64,000 bases of DNA from Mytilisepta virgata (lineage: Eukaryota; Mollusca; Bivalvia; Mytilida; Mytilidae), in NCBI GenBank assembly GCA_028015205.1, contig CM051520.1:35765528-35829527 (forward strand). The letters are read 5' to 3'. The stretch's first letter is position 1. Each line of letters opens with the position of its first letter. Shown here piece after piece: positions 1-12,500 of this stretch. Made by a program: the position numbers and the translations under genes. The notes beneath the pieces were generated by a model. It saw nothing but the letters and a program-made list of their open reading frames with translations, did no database searches and was not told the origin of the DNA.

Positions 1-600
1 ACGACTGATAACTAAACCAGAGGATCAAAGGAGCCTGCATCGTTCACCTGATATTTCCATTTGTTCATTGCTTAAGGACCTTAAAGGAGCCTGCATCGTT
101 CACCTGATATTTCCATTTGTTCATTCCTTAAGGGCCTTGAGATTAACATCCATGCCGTGTTGGGTTTCAATCCATTCAGTGATTTGCAAGAAGAAGCCGT
201 TTGTATGTAATTCCCATAGGGTCCTACATATGCCAAACAAAGTCTTCCGCTGACTTCCATCATGGATGACACATTGGCACCAAAGTAGCAACACTTGGTC
301 AGCACCTCATAAGGAACATTCATGCCATGTTTGGTTTTAATCCATTCTGCAGTTCACTAGAAAAAGATTTTTGTATGTATTTCCCATAGGGTTCTATGTT
401 AAACTAAGTTACCCGCTGGCGGCCGTCTTGGATGACGGATCGGCAATAAAGTAACAACATTTGGTCACTGTCTCATAAGGAACATTCAAGAATCTTTGGT
501 TTCAATCCATTCAGCGGTTCTCTAGAAGAAGTTCAAAATGTGAAATGTTGACTGACGGACGACGGACGAAAAGTGATGGCAATAGCTCACCTGACCTTAT
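1..600 (+). repeat. Dispersed repeat A, sense copy, cut by window edge
   Basis: The copy opens near base 17 with the head AGGAGCCTGCATCGTTCACC, and that head is itself duplicated at about 28-65 and 82-125. It then has loosely repeated units of roughly 150-200 bp containing GGCCGTCTTGGATGACGG and a CATAGGGTYCTA motif. It ends near 597 with GACGGACGACGGAC followed by AGTGATGGCAATAGCTCACC. The same head, units and tail recur at 9190-9410, 19676-20477, 22560-22760 (antisense) and 47281-48722 (antisense). No coding capacity is visible, and open frames here are chance. Confidence 0.75.
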
Positions 601-1818
601 TAACTTTTTTACATTTTCTGTTCAACTTCCGATAGCCCTGTCTACATACAAAAACGTCAAAAAAATTCTACGGAGTGGTTAATTTCATACACTTCACCTT
701 AAATCAGTCTGACACATCTCCACTTGAGAAAGATGCTATTATTCTTAAAAGAATTAATTTTTATTTTTATGATTTTTTTTCTTCATATCTTGGTATTCCC
801 ATATTTAGATTAACATAGAAACGTGTTTTAATTAATTGAACGTGTCCTATATTTTGGCCATTTATAGACCAGATTTTCCGTCTTTGATTTTGATAATTAG
901 TTAGTACATTCGCATCGATAAAACATAACTCAGAAAAAAAACACCATTGTCAAATGACATTTGGGATAAATTTCTCAGATCATAAAATAAATTTGGAAAC
1001 TATACTCATTAATAGTTATAACTATATAGACTATGAAGAACATATTGCATATTGATTAAAATTAATGTGCTAGTGTAATACTGAAATTGAATAATGGCAA
1101 TTTTAAGTGAATACAACGATTTAATAAATGCATTTAAACAAAGCTCGCTATGAAACAACAGAAAAGAGTCTACTTAAAACCTTTAAAAAACGATGCTCTG
1201 TACGTGGCGTCCTTTTGAAGATTTTGCTAGGAATAATTATATCGTTGTTTCTATATCATATAACCCGAAGAATAATGTTATATGCCAGGTGAAAGAGATG
1301 AATCTTAAACCAATACATCACGGAAGACATTTTAGAAACACTTTATACAACCTTTGCAAAACTAAACTTGAATAAAAAATACAAACACTCGAAGAATTGA
1401 TCAAGTCAAGACGAAGCCTTAAACAAAGGATGTACCATGACCTTTTTAAAAAATAAACTTAGTTACCTCTCATATAAAATTGGTAAAGATGCTTCATTTT
1501 AACACTCTTTTCCCCTAATATTGAAATCGATTTATTTTTGAATAGATGTATTGAAAGAAAACAATATCGCCACTTTGATATTTAAAAATCTGACATAGAG
1601 TAAGTGACAATATCTACCATGAATACACAAATCTGTTAAAGATATTCCTGTTCGTTGCAACGGAATCTCTTAATGTGTTACATTATGTGAATCAATTTCT
1701 ATTGAATATTATATGGATACCTATTGTTCATGTTAAAGTAATAAAACTTATGGAAATATTAAATACCTTCTCATTATACTGGGAAAACTATTCCGTCTAA
1801 CAAGTGAAACTCATCAAT
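601..1818. other. AT-rich sequence upstream of the lectin gene
   Basis: About 1.2 kb of AT-rich DNA without a recognisable gene or repeat. It contains the presumed promoter and 5' UTR of the downstream lectin gene. A TATA-like TTATACTG lies about 45 bp before the ATG, but I would not call it a promoter on sequence alone. Confidence 0.5.
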
Positions 1819-2143
1819 ATGAGTTTTAAATACTATAAAATTTTCACGGTTTTGTTGAATGTATACCTATCGGCAAACATCACATTAATATTTGCTGATT
1901 ATGGTCAGAAATATACGATGTGTACCAATTATGGGGATTTACAAGTTAACTCTGTACCATTCCACCAGTGTAATTGTTCAAGCGTCGATTTTGGTGCTGC
2001 ATATTGCAATAATATTGCAGAATGTCAAGTATTCATTTATCAACCAGGCCCGGCTGTTTGTGCGTTTTTTAAAATAAACCAAGCAGAAAATTGTATAAAA
2101 GACAAACAGAATGACTGGGCTGTTTTTAACAACATCTGGCAAG
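1819..2143 (+). CDS. Lectin gene exon 1: signal peptide and PAN/apple-like domain
   Basis: The exon encodes residues 1-108 and ends at a strong donor (CAAG|GTATGTG), leaving one base of a split codon. The mature part begins at about D27. The core CNNIAECQVFIYQPGPAVC is typical of apple/PAN modules. The frame stays open by chance into the intron to about 2360, but composition turns into AT-rich low complexity right after the donor. Confidence 0.85.
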
Positions 2144-3483
2144 GTATGTGTTTAATAAAAATAAAAAAAACATTTCAATATATTAAGAATTATGCATGTA
2201 GTAATTTGTTTATAATCAAACTAAAAAAACTGACTCATCAGAATAGTCAGCATGTGTTAACTATGTTAACTTATAATGTTGAGATTTGTCACATACGAGG
2301 AGGTTTTGTAAATAAGACTATAGTAACTGCGCAAACTAATGAACTATTATGCATAGAATAGAGAATGGAAACGGGGAATGTGCCAAAGAGACAAAAACCC
2401 GACCAGAGAGCAGAAAACAAGTCAAGGCTACCGATTTGGTCTTCAACGCAGCGAGAAAATCCTACGCCCGGAGGTTTCAGTATTGTATTAATACTGAAGC
2501 CCGCGCCTCCGGGTGTAGGGATTTTCTCGCTGAGTCTTCAACGCAGCGAGAAAATTCCACACCCGGAGGCGCGGGGCTTCAGTATTGTTTTCTCGCTGCG
2601 TTGAAGACCCATTGGTTTTTGCTGTCTGGTCGGGTTTTTGTCTCTTTGAAATTCAATATTCTGAAAATTCGAATTTACGTCCAGCAATGAAAATAAACTA
2701 CTAGTATATGATAGACTACAAAAAGGATCTTTATGCGAGTATTTACTATTTTTAGAAATGGACAAAACTTATGTAATTTGAATGCAATATCAAAGGTTAT
2801 ATTTCAGGCCAGCTAGAGTTACATTTACTGGTATAATAGTGCCTCTATTATTACGGTAACCTTTCTTTTATAATAAAAAAAAATGCTGCTCACAATAATG
2901 GAGTCTGTCCTTTTGAGGGGTTTCAAAATTGTTTCTTACATAAAACTAGTCTTATGTCGGCAACTGTCTTGCAGCTTTATTTATATGTGTTCTTTCATAG
3001 ATACTTTACACAGATTGTTTAATCTGCAGATTTATACTTGGATGCTTCATACATTCCTCGGTATTGTATTATATTATTTTCATCGTTATTTTGATACCTA
3101 TTACTGTCAAAAGTAAGAAGCCTTAAGTTTGTTAATGAATGTAATCTTGGGTATAAAAATTGGTATCATTAAAGAGAATTTATACATTTGTTAAAACATT
3201 TGTTAAAGACATATCGCTTGTGAAAAAACCAGTATACCACTATAAGGAATCTTAAGCAGCTTTTTTATCATAACCTCAAATTGGGGTCTCCAGCCACCGG
3301 TCGTATTATGGTATGAGCCGTCGTCGTAGGTGTCCGTAGATAGAAAGGTTTCCGCTCTTTTTCTTTTGTTCTATTGAATATTTCCTTACAACATTTTACC
3401 ACAATCATGACAATGGTCCCCATAAGAAATACAGGTTGGGAATCGCTTTGGGAAATCTGCCCCTCTGGTTTTTTTTATGTTCG

Positions 3484-3527
<44 letters not shown>

Positions 3528-6500
3528 CTGTAAGGAGTTGTCATAATTTTGTTGTAACATTTTTAATTTTTATCCGATATATATGGTTTGTGTTTGGTAA
3601 ATTCCGTTTTTTGCACTATTTCTAACCGTTTGGAGATATAAGGGGTTGAAAATCGGACAAATTAGTTTTCGAAACTTTTTTTTATTTCTTATCCGATTGT
3701 GATGATTTTTTTAATTTTATTTTAATGACAAACCGTTTAAAAAAAATCAAAATCGGATAAGAAATCAAAAAGTTACTCCGGACAATTTTGTCTTTGCAGA
3801 AATAAAAGTGATTAAAGGGGCCAAAATTAGCAGTTCTGTAGGACACCTAAAAAAAATTTTCAACCAATTTAAATGTGGATGTTTTCCTTTTAATTCATCT
3901 TGATGAATGTTTTCAGGAGGAGGTCAACAGATTTGTTCTATCTTTTACAGTTTTCGAGATATATGGGATTATAGGGACCAAAAGCTATATAGCTTTAATT
4001 TTTTTTTTCAATCCGATTCTTATGGGTTTTTTTATCGTTTCCTAGATACAAGGGGTGAAATTTGTCAAAAAGAGGACACATTTAGCTAAGGAGCAAACCA
4101 AAAAAAAAAAACAACGCAATCCATTAGACAGAAACCCGGGAAGACAAATGAACAATCACAAACACAAGAAATAAACACCGACAACAATGAAAAACAGGAA
4201 CACCTGTAAAAACCAGGAGTGAACTCAGGTGCTCCGGAAGGGTAAGCAATTCCTGCTCCGTAAGCGGCACTCGTCGTGAAGTTTATCAAAGTCAATCCGG
4301 TGGTAGTCATAAATCGGTGGAGGTACATGGAATGTTATGACAGTGGAAACAGGTCCAACATCATCTTCCATATTGAACACTGTTAGTAACGGTCAACCAA
4401 TTCGTGATGACGACCGTAAATTTCATAAATGATGAAATCAACTTATCCTTGATAAAACCCTGGTTAAGCAGCTTTTGTGACAGCAGTGATCATCATTGTT
4501 GAAAGTCATGGTAACTCAGGCATGCCCTTGAATATCGGATAAGCTGAGAAAAGTAGATGCCATATTCAGGCGATGCTGGTATATTACGCCTCAAAAAGGG
4601 AAAGTTAACAATTGGAAAGTTGAAGTCAACACGTTTGTCATAAAATTTTGTTCTCAAATGTCCCTCATTGTCTATTTTACTAAACAAATCCAAATATGAA
4701 GCGGACTTCGATGTATCTGTAGTATTCTTTATGTCAAGCTCACTGGGGTAGATGCAATCTAATTAAAATTAAATCCACTAATTGCTCCTTTCAGTCTCTG
4801 CATGTATATCTAACAACTCTTCATTTTACTTTATGTTCTGATAACCTTTGGGAAGCCTCGGGCTATATCCTTAGGCTGATGCCTTCACAATCATGAAGGC
4901 TGAAATCTTATTGCATGGCTGATTGGAAAGGTAATCAAAACAGAAAGTAAAATGGACTGTTGTTAGATCTACACCCAGTGAGTGAAAGGAGCAATTAGTA
5001 GATCTAATTTTAATTAGATTGGGAAAGATGAGATGTAGAAAATTTTGGAATTTGTCGTTATTTAACGACAATACGTCAACTATATAACGAAAAATGAAAT
5101 TAAAGGATTGAGATAGTTTATTTTTGTTTTCACATTGCTGCCCTTGAATGAGTACAGAAACATATCGACAAGGGGGGGGGGGGGGGCACAGTTTGTTCCC
5201 ATCGGAATGCCGGTTGTTTTTTTTTAAATTCAACAAATATGTTGTCTGCAAGAAAATCTTACGAAATTGTATATATTTTTGTAAGATAACCAGATCAATG
5301 ACCAACGCGATAAAATATAAAATGGTTTTGGTTTGCCATGTTACCACCCTCCAGTATTAATAATTTAATGAATCTTTACGTACAATGTACATATGTTTAC
5401 TAAGTCTTCTTACTAAAAAATACGACGACATGGCTATGAGAAAGAGTGGCTGAGGTCAACACTGCACAAATTATATTCTCCTTATTATATCGACAGTGTC
5501 GGGGTTTCTGTTAACTAAAGATGGAAGTAACTTGCGTTCTAATTTTATTACGAAATTCTTTTACAGGATGTCCATTGGACTGGCATAAGAATGAGAAGTC
5601 TTGTTACCTATATATGCAAACAGAAAAGACATGGTCGTCTGCAGAGGTACTAGCTGTACTTTGATTTATATACGTTTTTGTACAACATATAATTCTATTG
5701 CAAATTCAATGAGTTCTGTTGATAAATCACACCTCATCAACACTTTTTGGACATCATGCCTTTTAAACATGACGAGAAAATATTTTAGAAAAACAAATCA
5801 TTACTTAAAATCAAAATCTAAAATTGTTGCCATTACAAAAGTGTAAAATCGCATGTACATTTAGTCAGATTATCAAATATAAAATTTATTGATTTCAACA
5901 TATAGCTTGACAACAGAAGTATGGCTATTGTCTCTTTCAAGTAGCCTTCCAAATTTCCATGGGTACATTTCTACTTTGTATCTGATGACAAAAAGTTCTT
6001 CTAGCTAATATTAAATGATTCTGAGATTTCAAGATTGCAAATGTCTAGCTCAACCCAATCGATATTTAACATGTAATAATACATGAGTGGTATACGGGCA
6101 CAGTTCAATTATCATTTGTCGAGGTGGAGCCGGAAGTGCCATCACCCGTTACTATTTCAAAAGAAGTTAATTACGTCACCGGAAATGATTCTTTTTGAAA
6201 AAAAAGTTTATTTTTGGCGCCTTTATTAACCGGACATTTCGTGAGTCGTCGTAGACCTCTATTTCTGGAATGGAATACCTCTCCTTATCCAGTGCTTTTC
6301 TTTCGGGTTTTAATGGTCTTTCATGGGATACATTTCCCCTTCGAGGTGTTTATTACCGAAACGGTACGCATGACTGGAAGTTCATTTTCGGGGTTGAATT
6401 ATTTCTCCTTTTCCTGCGCTTTTCTTTCTGTATTATCTTTTGGTTTCCCATGTCAGTATATAGACCTTAAGTCCCTCTTTGAGTTGTTTTTCCTGGATTG

Positions 6501-9500
6501 GAGTATCTCCCTTTTTCATGCGGTTTTTATTCCAGCTCTTTTCGGGGTCTTTCAATGGTATTCTCTTGTTATTCGTTGCTAATCACTGATAGGGCTAGGG
6601 CAAGGGTTCGATAAACGGCAACTAGACTGATCAGCCTAGGAAACAGAAGAAAGATGACCATTGATCGCCCCGATCAGCAGCAGCAGTAAAAAACCGAAAT
6701 GAGCACGTGAGTATAGTCTTGAGCAACAAAGAACAGTGATGAGCAACGAAGAGCAGCGTCTTGAGTAGCGATAAGTAGGAAAGAGCAATCTGAGCAGCAA
6801 ACAGCAGCGACCACTAGCATCAGCAGCAGCAGCAACGAACAGCGACCACCACCAGCAGCAGCATCACAAAACCAAAATCAACACGTATAGTCTTGAGCAG
6901 CGACGATTAGGAATGAATAATCTGAGCCCCAAGAGCAGCGACCACAAACAGCAGCTGCAGCAGCAATGAGCAGCAACCACTAACAGAAGTTCTAGCAGCA
7001 ATAAGCAGCGACCACTAACAGCAGCAGCAGCAGCCAAAAAAAAAAATAACGAAATGAGCATGTGATCATAGCCATGAGAAACAAAGAGCAGTGATGAGCA
7101 GTGAAACGCAGTGAAGAGCAGCTTCTTGAGCAGTGATGAGTAGTAAGAGCAGCAAAGAGCAGCGTCTTAAGGAGTGATGAGTAGCGAGGAACAATTTGAG
7201 TAAAGTCTGAAAAGCAATGAGCAGCGACTGCGTCCTTCATTGTGACGTCACGTCCGGTTCAACCACGACAAAACTGAACTGTGCAGTCGGGTAACCGGAA
7301 GTCCCTTTTTGGCCAAAATGTGATCAGTCTCTGATCAGTGACGTTGCGCGTCGAACGGACTATTTCGTGCACTTTGCGACGTCGAAGCTGTGCCATACGG
7401 AAGTCGACACGTCATGTTCAGTGAGCTATATCCTCGGTTCTCTCCATCGGATTGTTTCTAAATTTTGACGGCCAGTTCCAAACATTCAATTGACCATTCT
7501 CTGAAATTTTTGTACGATTTAGATATTTAATTTCTCTTCTGGAACCATTTCTTGACCAATTTACGAGTGCAAAAAAAATGACTGGAGCGGTTCGAAAGGC
7601 GTGTAAATAAATTTGGTACAAAAAAATGTTTTCTCACGAATCATTATAATTTTTTGCACATCAAATCTGGGGAATATTTTCAACATTTTCTGATATAACA
7701 AGAGGAGATTCTCGGAAAAACAAAAAAGTGTACCAAATTTAAAATTAGGTCCCCCCCAAAAAGCTTTTTTTTTGGCTTTCTATTCATTCGTTCATTTTAT
7801 TATTATTGTTACTATTTTTCGATATACAAAAAAAACACAAATGAAAATTCAGTGTATAAACAAACAAAATAACACTTTTATATTGTATCTTTAACAGGTT
7901 TTTTTCTGTCTAAGTAATAGCAAGTCTCGGTCCAGGGTATGATCGTGACATGTGTTGACAGCTTCGGCGCGTTCATATAACGTTGGGGTACACAAATCGC
8001 CCAGGCCGCACCTAAAATACTGCTGGAAAATTTGCTTCCGCGAGTAAGAAAATCAATTTGCACTTTTCGTAATATTCGTAAACAGACGCAACTTTTGGGT
8101 ATAACATAGAAATGATAAATTAATCAGAGGATTGCAAAATAAGGGTAAGAAGTTATGATGAAACGGATCAGTCAGTGAGTCACTATCAAAGTTTGTGCGA
8201 CGGACCGATTTCAACTCATTAAAATCCACTGCATTGCTAACAAATGTGTTGTCTTGGTGTGGAAACATTCATATATCTGTGTTCTCAAATTATAACTTTA
8301 CCTCTTCTCTATAAATGACAGAAATATTAAGAATTTTCATGTCTTGTTTGAATGTGTTTACTTCCGCCATTTTTGTTATGACAACATTTAAGTTCGATAA
8401 CTTGCACATGCAGGTGCGATAAAATGAAACGTCTTACATTACGAGTAGTTCCCCTTACAACACAAAACATCGTCAAGGATATTTACTGTATTGCATGGTT
8501 TAATACAAACATGTACTTAAATAGTTCCAGATTTATTATGTTAATAGTATGACCAGGGATCATATAATACTATCATATACAGTTCCTGATATGACAGACA
8601 AGTATAAAACTGTTTGCCATTAAAATGTTGATGTCCCAAAATAATAATTTTAATGATGCAAATTAACTTTCTCACTTCTTTGCAACTTCCTTTCTTCCAA
8701 ATTACACTTCAAAGGTTCTGTCAATCCAAGTTATATTACATTTTTATTAAGCATACTTCATCCACTGTGTATTTACTCCAACTGGACAATATCAGTTCTT
8801 CATACATTTTTATGATTCTTGTATCAGTTGTTAATTCAAAGCCCAAAATAGTATCTGCACTGCAAACTAGATTGTTAAAATTCAAAAATAGTTTGTCAGA
8901 TGCATAACTAGTATGGGAAAGACTTTACTGTAATGCAACTTGTCCCTGGAGCTGTATCCAAGCAGTTCTGCTCTTCTTGAAAGTCTGTCACTGGACATTG
9001 AAAGATTCCAGTTGATCTGACCAGCTGAGGTAGGTGTTTTAATTTCAGAGAGATGTTTTTTTTTTTTTTGGGGGGGGGGGGGGGGGGGTTGAGGGGATAG
9101 AAAGAAAATTTTTACCCCATGTCAGGTTTGCTCTAAATGCTTTAGTTTTTGAAATTTAGACAAAAACTGCTGTTTTACCCTTATGTTCTATTTTAGCCAA
9201 GCCGGCCATGTTGGTTGGCAGGCAGGGTCATCAGACATATTTTTTAAACTTGATATCCTAATGATGCTTGTGGTCAAGTTTGGTTCAATTTGGCCAAGTA
9301 GTTTTGGAAGAGAAGATTTTTGTAAAAGTTAATGGACGATGACGGGTGCCAGGTGATGAGAAATGCTCAATTGACCCTTTGGGTAGGGTGAGCTAAGTGA
9401 CTTCGATCATACCTAGGGAAAAGTCACAGAGTGAAATCATGGATGAAAAATCAATTTCATAAAATCATAAATTTATTTTTTGTTATTTCAATAACTTAAT

Positions 9501-12500
9501 TTATTTGATATTTAGGATCACTATATTCATATAAAGATATTTAAAATGTCATTTTTCAGATAAGTTAATTTTTTTTGTAAAAAATAATTCAATGCCTTAA
9601 TGTTTATTTTGTTTACACTGTAATTAATGGAATTTGTGTTTCTGAGTTACATTGTATATCCTAAAAATTTATGCAAATAAACATATTTGAATTTTTAAAT
9701 AATTTTATACATAAAATTAAATAAACTATGACAATTACCTTTTTTTAAAAATGCAAATAAATCATATATATTTTGAAAACTAAAAGAATTTCTGGATTTA
9801 CTGCATATTGCTGCAAAGTGTTAGATTAAATTTCCAAGTATAAATTATGTAAATGAGAAATAAAATTTCCTTTGAAATATGACAAAGGGATATAATATTT
9901 ATAGCAGAATAGAGTTAAAATGCAGCTCCATAGAGTTATTTAACTAAGTTCTAGTTGCAAATGGAAAGAACCTAATTCCTATACAAATATGAAACAATAT
10001 TTTAATAATAAATTTATTAACTTGTTTACTATAATATTAAAAATTTCAAAGCATTAGCTATTCTATTAGAATTATTTTGGTTTTTTTTCTCTAAGTTATA
10101 TATGTTTGGCCTTCAAAACTTTTGCATCAATATTCCATGAATATGTGTCTATATATAAAAATTTATGTAGTTTGGTACATGATTATTTCTTTGAGAGTCT
10201 GAATGGAATATGTATAGATAGTAAACTACACCCATAAATTACAGAAAATAAGAATGGAAAAAATAATCCCAAAATATTTTGAATAGAAGGAAATGGAACT
10301 ATTTTTTAAGAATTGAGAATGATTGTGTAATACTAAATAATGGATTGTTATTTGTAATGCCGTATGGGCAAAATTTAAGCCATATCATGACGTCAGAGAA
10401 CAGGTTAGTAATATTAAATAAATATGGAGAAATGTGGGCCAACATGTTTAATGAATACAGAAAAAGTATACCCAATCCACTCTCATTTACTATGCAGTAT
10501 GTGTAAAGTTCTGTATTAATGGTACATATATATTACATAACCATATCAGAGCTTATCACACAATTCTATACAAAAACTACTGTTTTTTTTTTTAAATCTC
10601 TTCTGATGGGACATTGTCTTTTTTAGATAACTACAGGCATGGGATAAAAAAATTTTTCTTAGACCATGGTCATGGGACATGTTTTTTATTTTTCTTGGTA
10701 AATGAGGTTGTATCGGTTCCATGCTAGTAATAAATATTGCCTGGCCCCTTAGTTAGCTCATTGGTTGCAAAGCTGGCTAGTCATTGAGAGGTTCCTGGTT
10801 CGATCCCTGGCAATGAAACTGGAATTTTGTAGTCTCATGCTCTAGCTCCCGTTACGTTATATCTAAGAAAATTTGCTGAACTTTAAAATTTACAAACATG
10901 CGTTCGATGCGAGTATTTGAGATACAAAAGTTTGGGGAGAATAACAAGACTCTGAGGTATCATGATATTTTAAAATTAAATATTCAACTGTTCAAATATT
11001 TTTGTTGATACAGAAATGTGTTTCTTGAATGCAATGAATGTGAATTTTTCCATGCAAGAAGAAAAATATTAAGAGTTTTCTGATAGATCTTTGTTTATCA
11101 GTTGAAAAATAGCTACATCATCATGCATCAGCTGGTCATAATCAAACAGCATGTCATGTGTGAATGGCATCAAAGCAACCCAGGAAGTTTTATTCGTCGA
11201 AGTCCTTACATTTCATTCCACCTTGTTCCATGTCAACTTCGAAAGTCAATGCCTGCGAGACGTATTGTGTTGTTTTTGTTGCTCTTGGGTGTTCATTTGG
11301 AGTGGACAGTACGACAGAAGGGCGATTTTGTAAACAATAAGCTTAAGGGAGATAAGTCAGTTTGAAACGGAAGGAAACTAATGTCAGTGACGGTCCTACT
11401 AAAAGAAGCCTGCCAAGGTAAATGAAGCCTGCATAAGCCTGCAAAAGCCTGCAGGTTAATGGCTATAGGTACGTGGAATATTTTTACATATTATGGTAGA
11501 TGAAAGTATATTATTTGATAATATCGAGAAAAAAAAATGATTTTGATAAGTTTTTCGACTCTTAATCGATGATTTTCTGTTGTCGTATTTGAAGCCTGCA
11601 AGAATGCGACGCCATCTTGTTTTACCTGAGATTCGAGTTGACGTGTAGTTAATTAGCCAGTGTATATTGTAGAATAAACAATTTTAACTAAAAAATCACA
11701 TATTAACATTTTTAGAATAAACAATTTTATTAAGTTAATTAATTAATTAATTGAATGTAATAAAAATGTAGAACTCTCTGCCATATTCATAAATGAATAT
11801 GTTACCAGACCCAACGACGAGGACGTGGTTCTACTTCTGGGTCCATTTTTTTTTTTTTTTTTTGTAAATTATTTATTTACTTTTACTTTTCTCATACTGA
11901 AAAACTATATACAAAATAACAATATTGAAAAAAAAATCTTTTTCAGGTAAAACTTTTTTCTTAAATTTATTCATTTACTTTTACTTTTTTCATAATGAAA
12001 AACTATATATAAAATAACGATATTGAAAAAAAAAATCTTTTTCAGCTAAAACTTTTTTTCTTAAATTTATTTACTTTTACTTTTTTCATAATAAAAAACT
12101 ATATACAAAATATCAATTTTGAAAAAAATCTTTTTCAGCTAAAACTTTTTTTCTTAAATTTATTTATTTACTTTTACTTTTTTCATAATGAAAAACTATA
12201 TACAAAATAACAATTTTGAAAAAAATCTTTTTCAGCTAAACTGAGAGCAGAGGAAGAAGAAATAGAAAAACGTTAACCGAAAACGGAAGAAGAAAAAACC
12301 AAAATCGAATAAAAAATATTTTATAATTTAGGGCGCTTGCTGGCGGATGTTGTCTTTGTATTCCGTAACCGCTTGACTTGACTGGGTTTCTTGGCAAGTC
12401 GAGCGGTTACGGCGTACTGTCAATTGTCCGTCTGTAGACACCAACCGATTTGACTGCGGCCTAAAATGTATAAATTTTAAATAAATTTTGCGGCGTTGTT

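Larger units (their letters stand above)
4086..5215 (-). pseudogene. Reverse-transcriptase retroelement relic (YIVD), 3' half
   Basis: Read on the minus strand there is, in order: a GIPMGTNCAP motif (about 5210-5180) running into a C tract, FRYIVDVLSLNN (about 5091-5057), NTTDTSKSASYLDL (about 4735-4690), then LRTKFYDKR and FNFPIVNFPFLRRNIP (4650-4580), ending near SQLIRYSRACLSY and a non-coding tail to 4086. This is the C-terminal half of a reverse transcriptase of a kind common in mollusc genomes, possibly Penelope-like; I am not sure of the clade. The YIDD catalytic box reads YIVD, so a catalytic Asp is lost. Frameshifts and a 265-bp palindrome (4757-5022) also break it. A matching 3' fragment lies in opposite orientation at 16125-16565. 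Confidence 0.75.

Noticed and set aside
3374..3625. Frame containing a poly-Gly run
   Set aside because: Created by the 40-base G homopolymer.
6660..7230. Coding frames of Ser/Leu/Cys on the minus strand
   Set aside because: Minisatellite translation, as at 58-60 kb.
10744..10815. Possible functional tRNA gene
   Set aside because: The A and B boxes are good but acceptor and anticodon stems do not pair convincingly.
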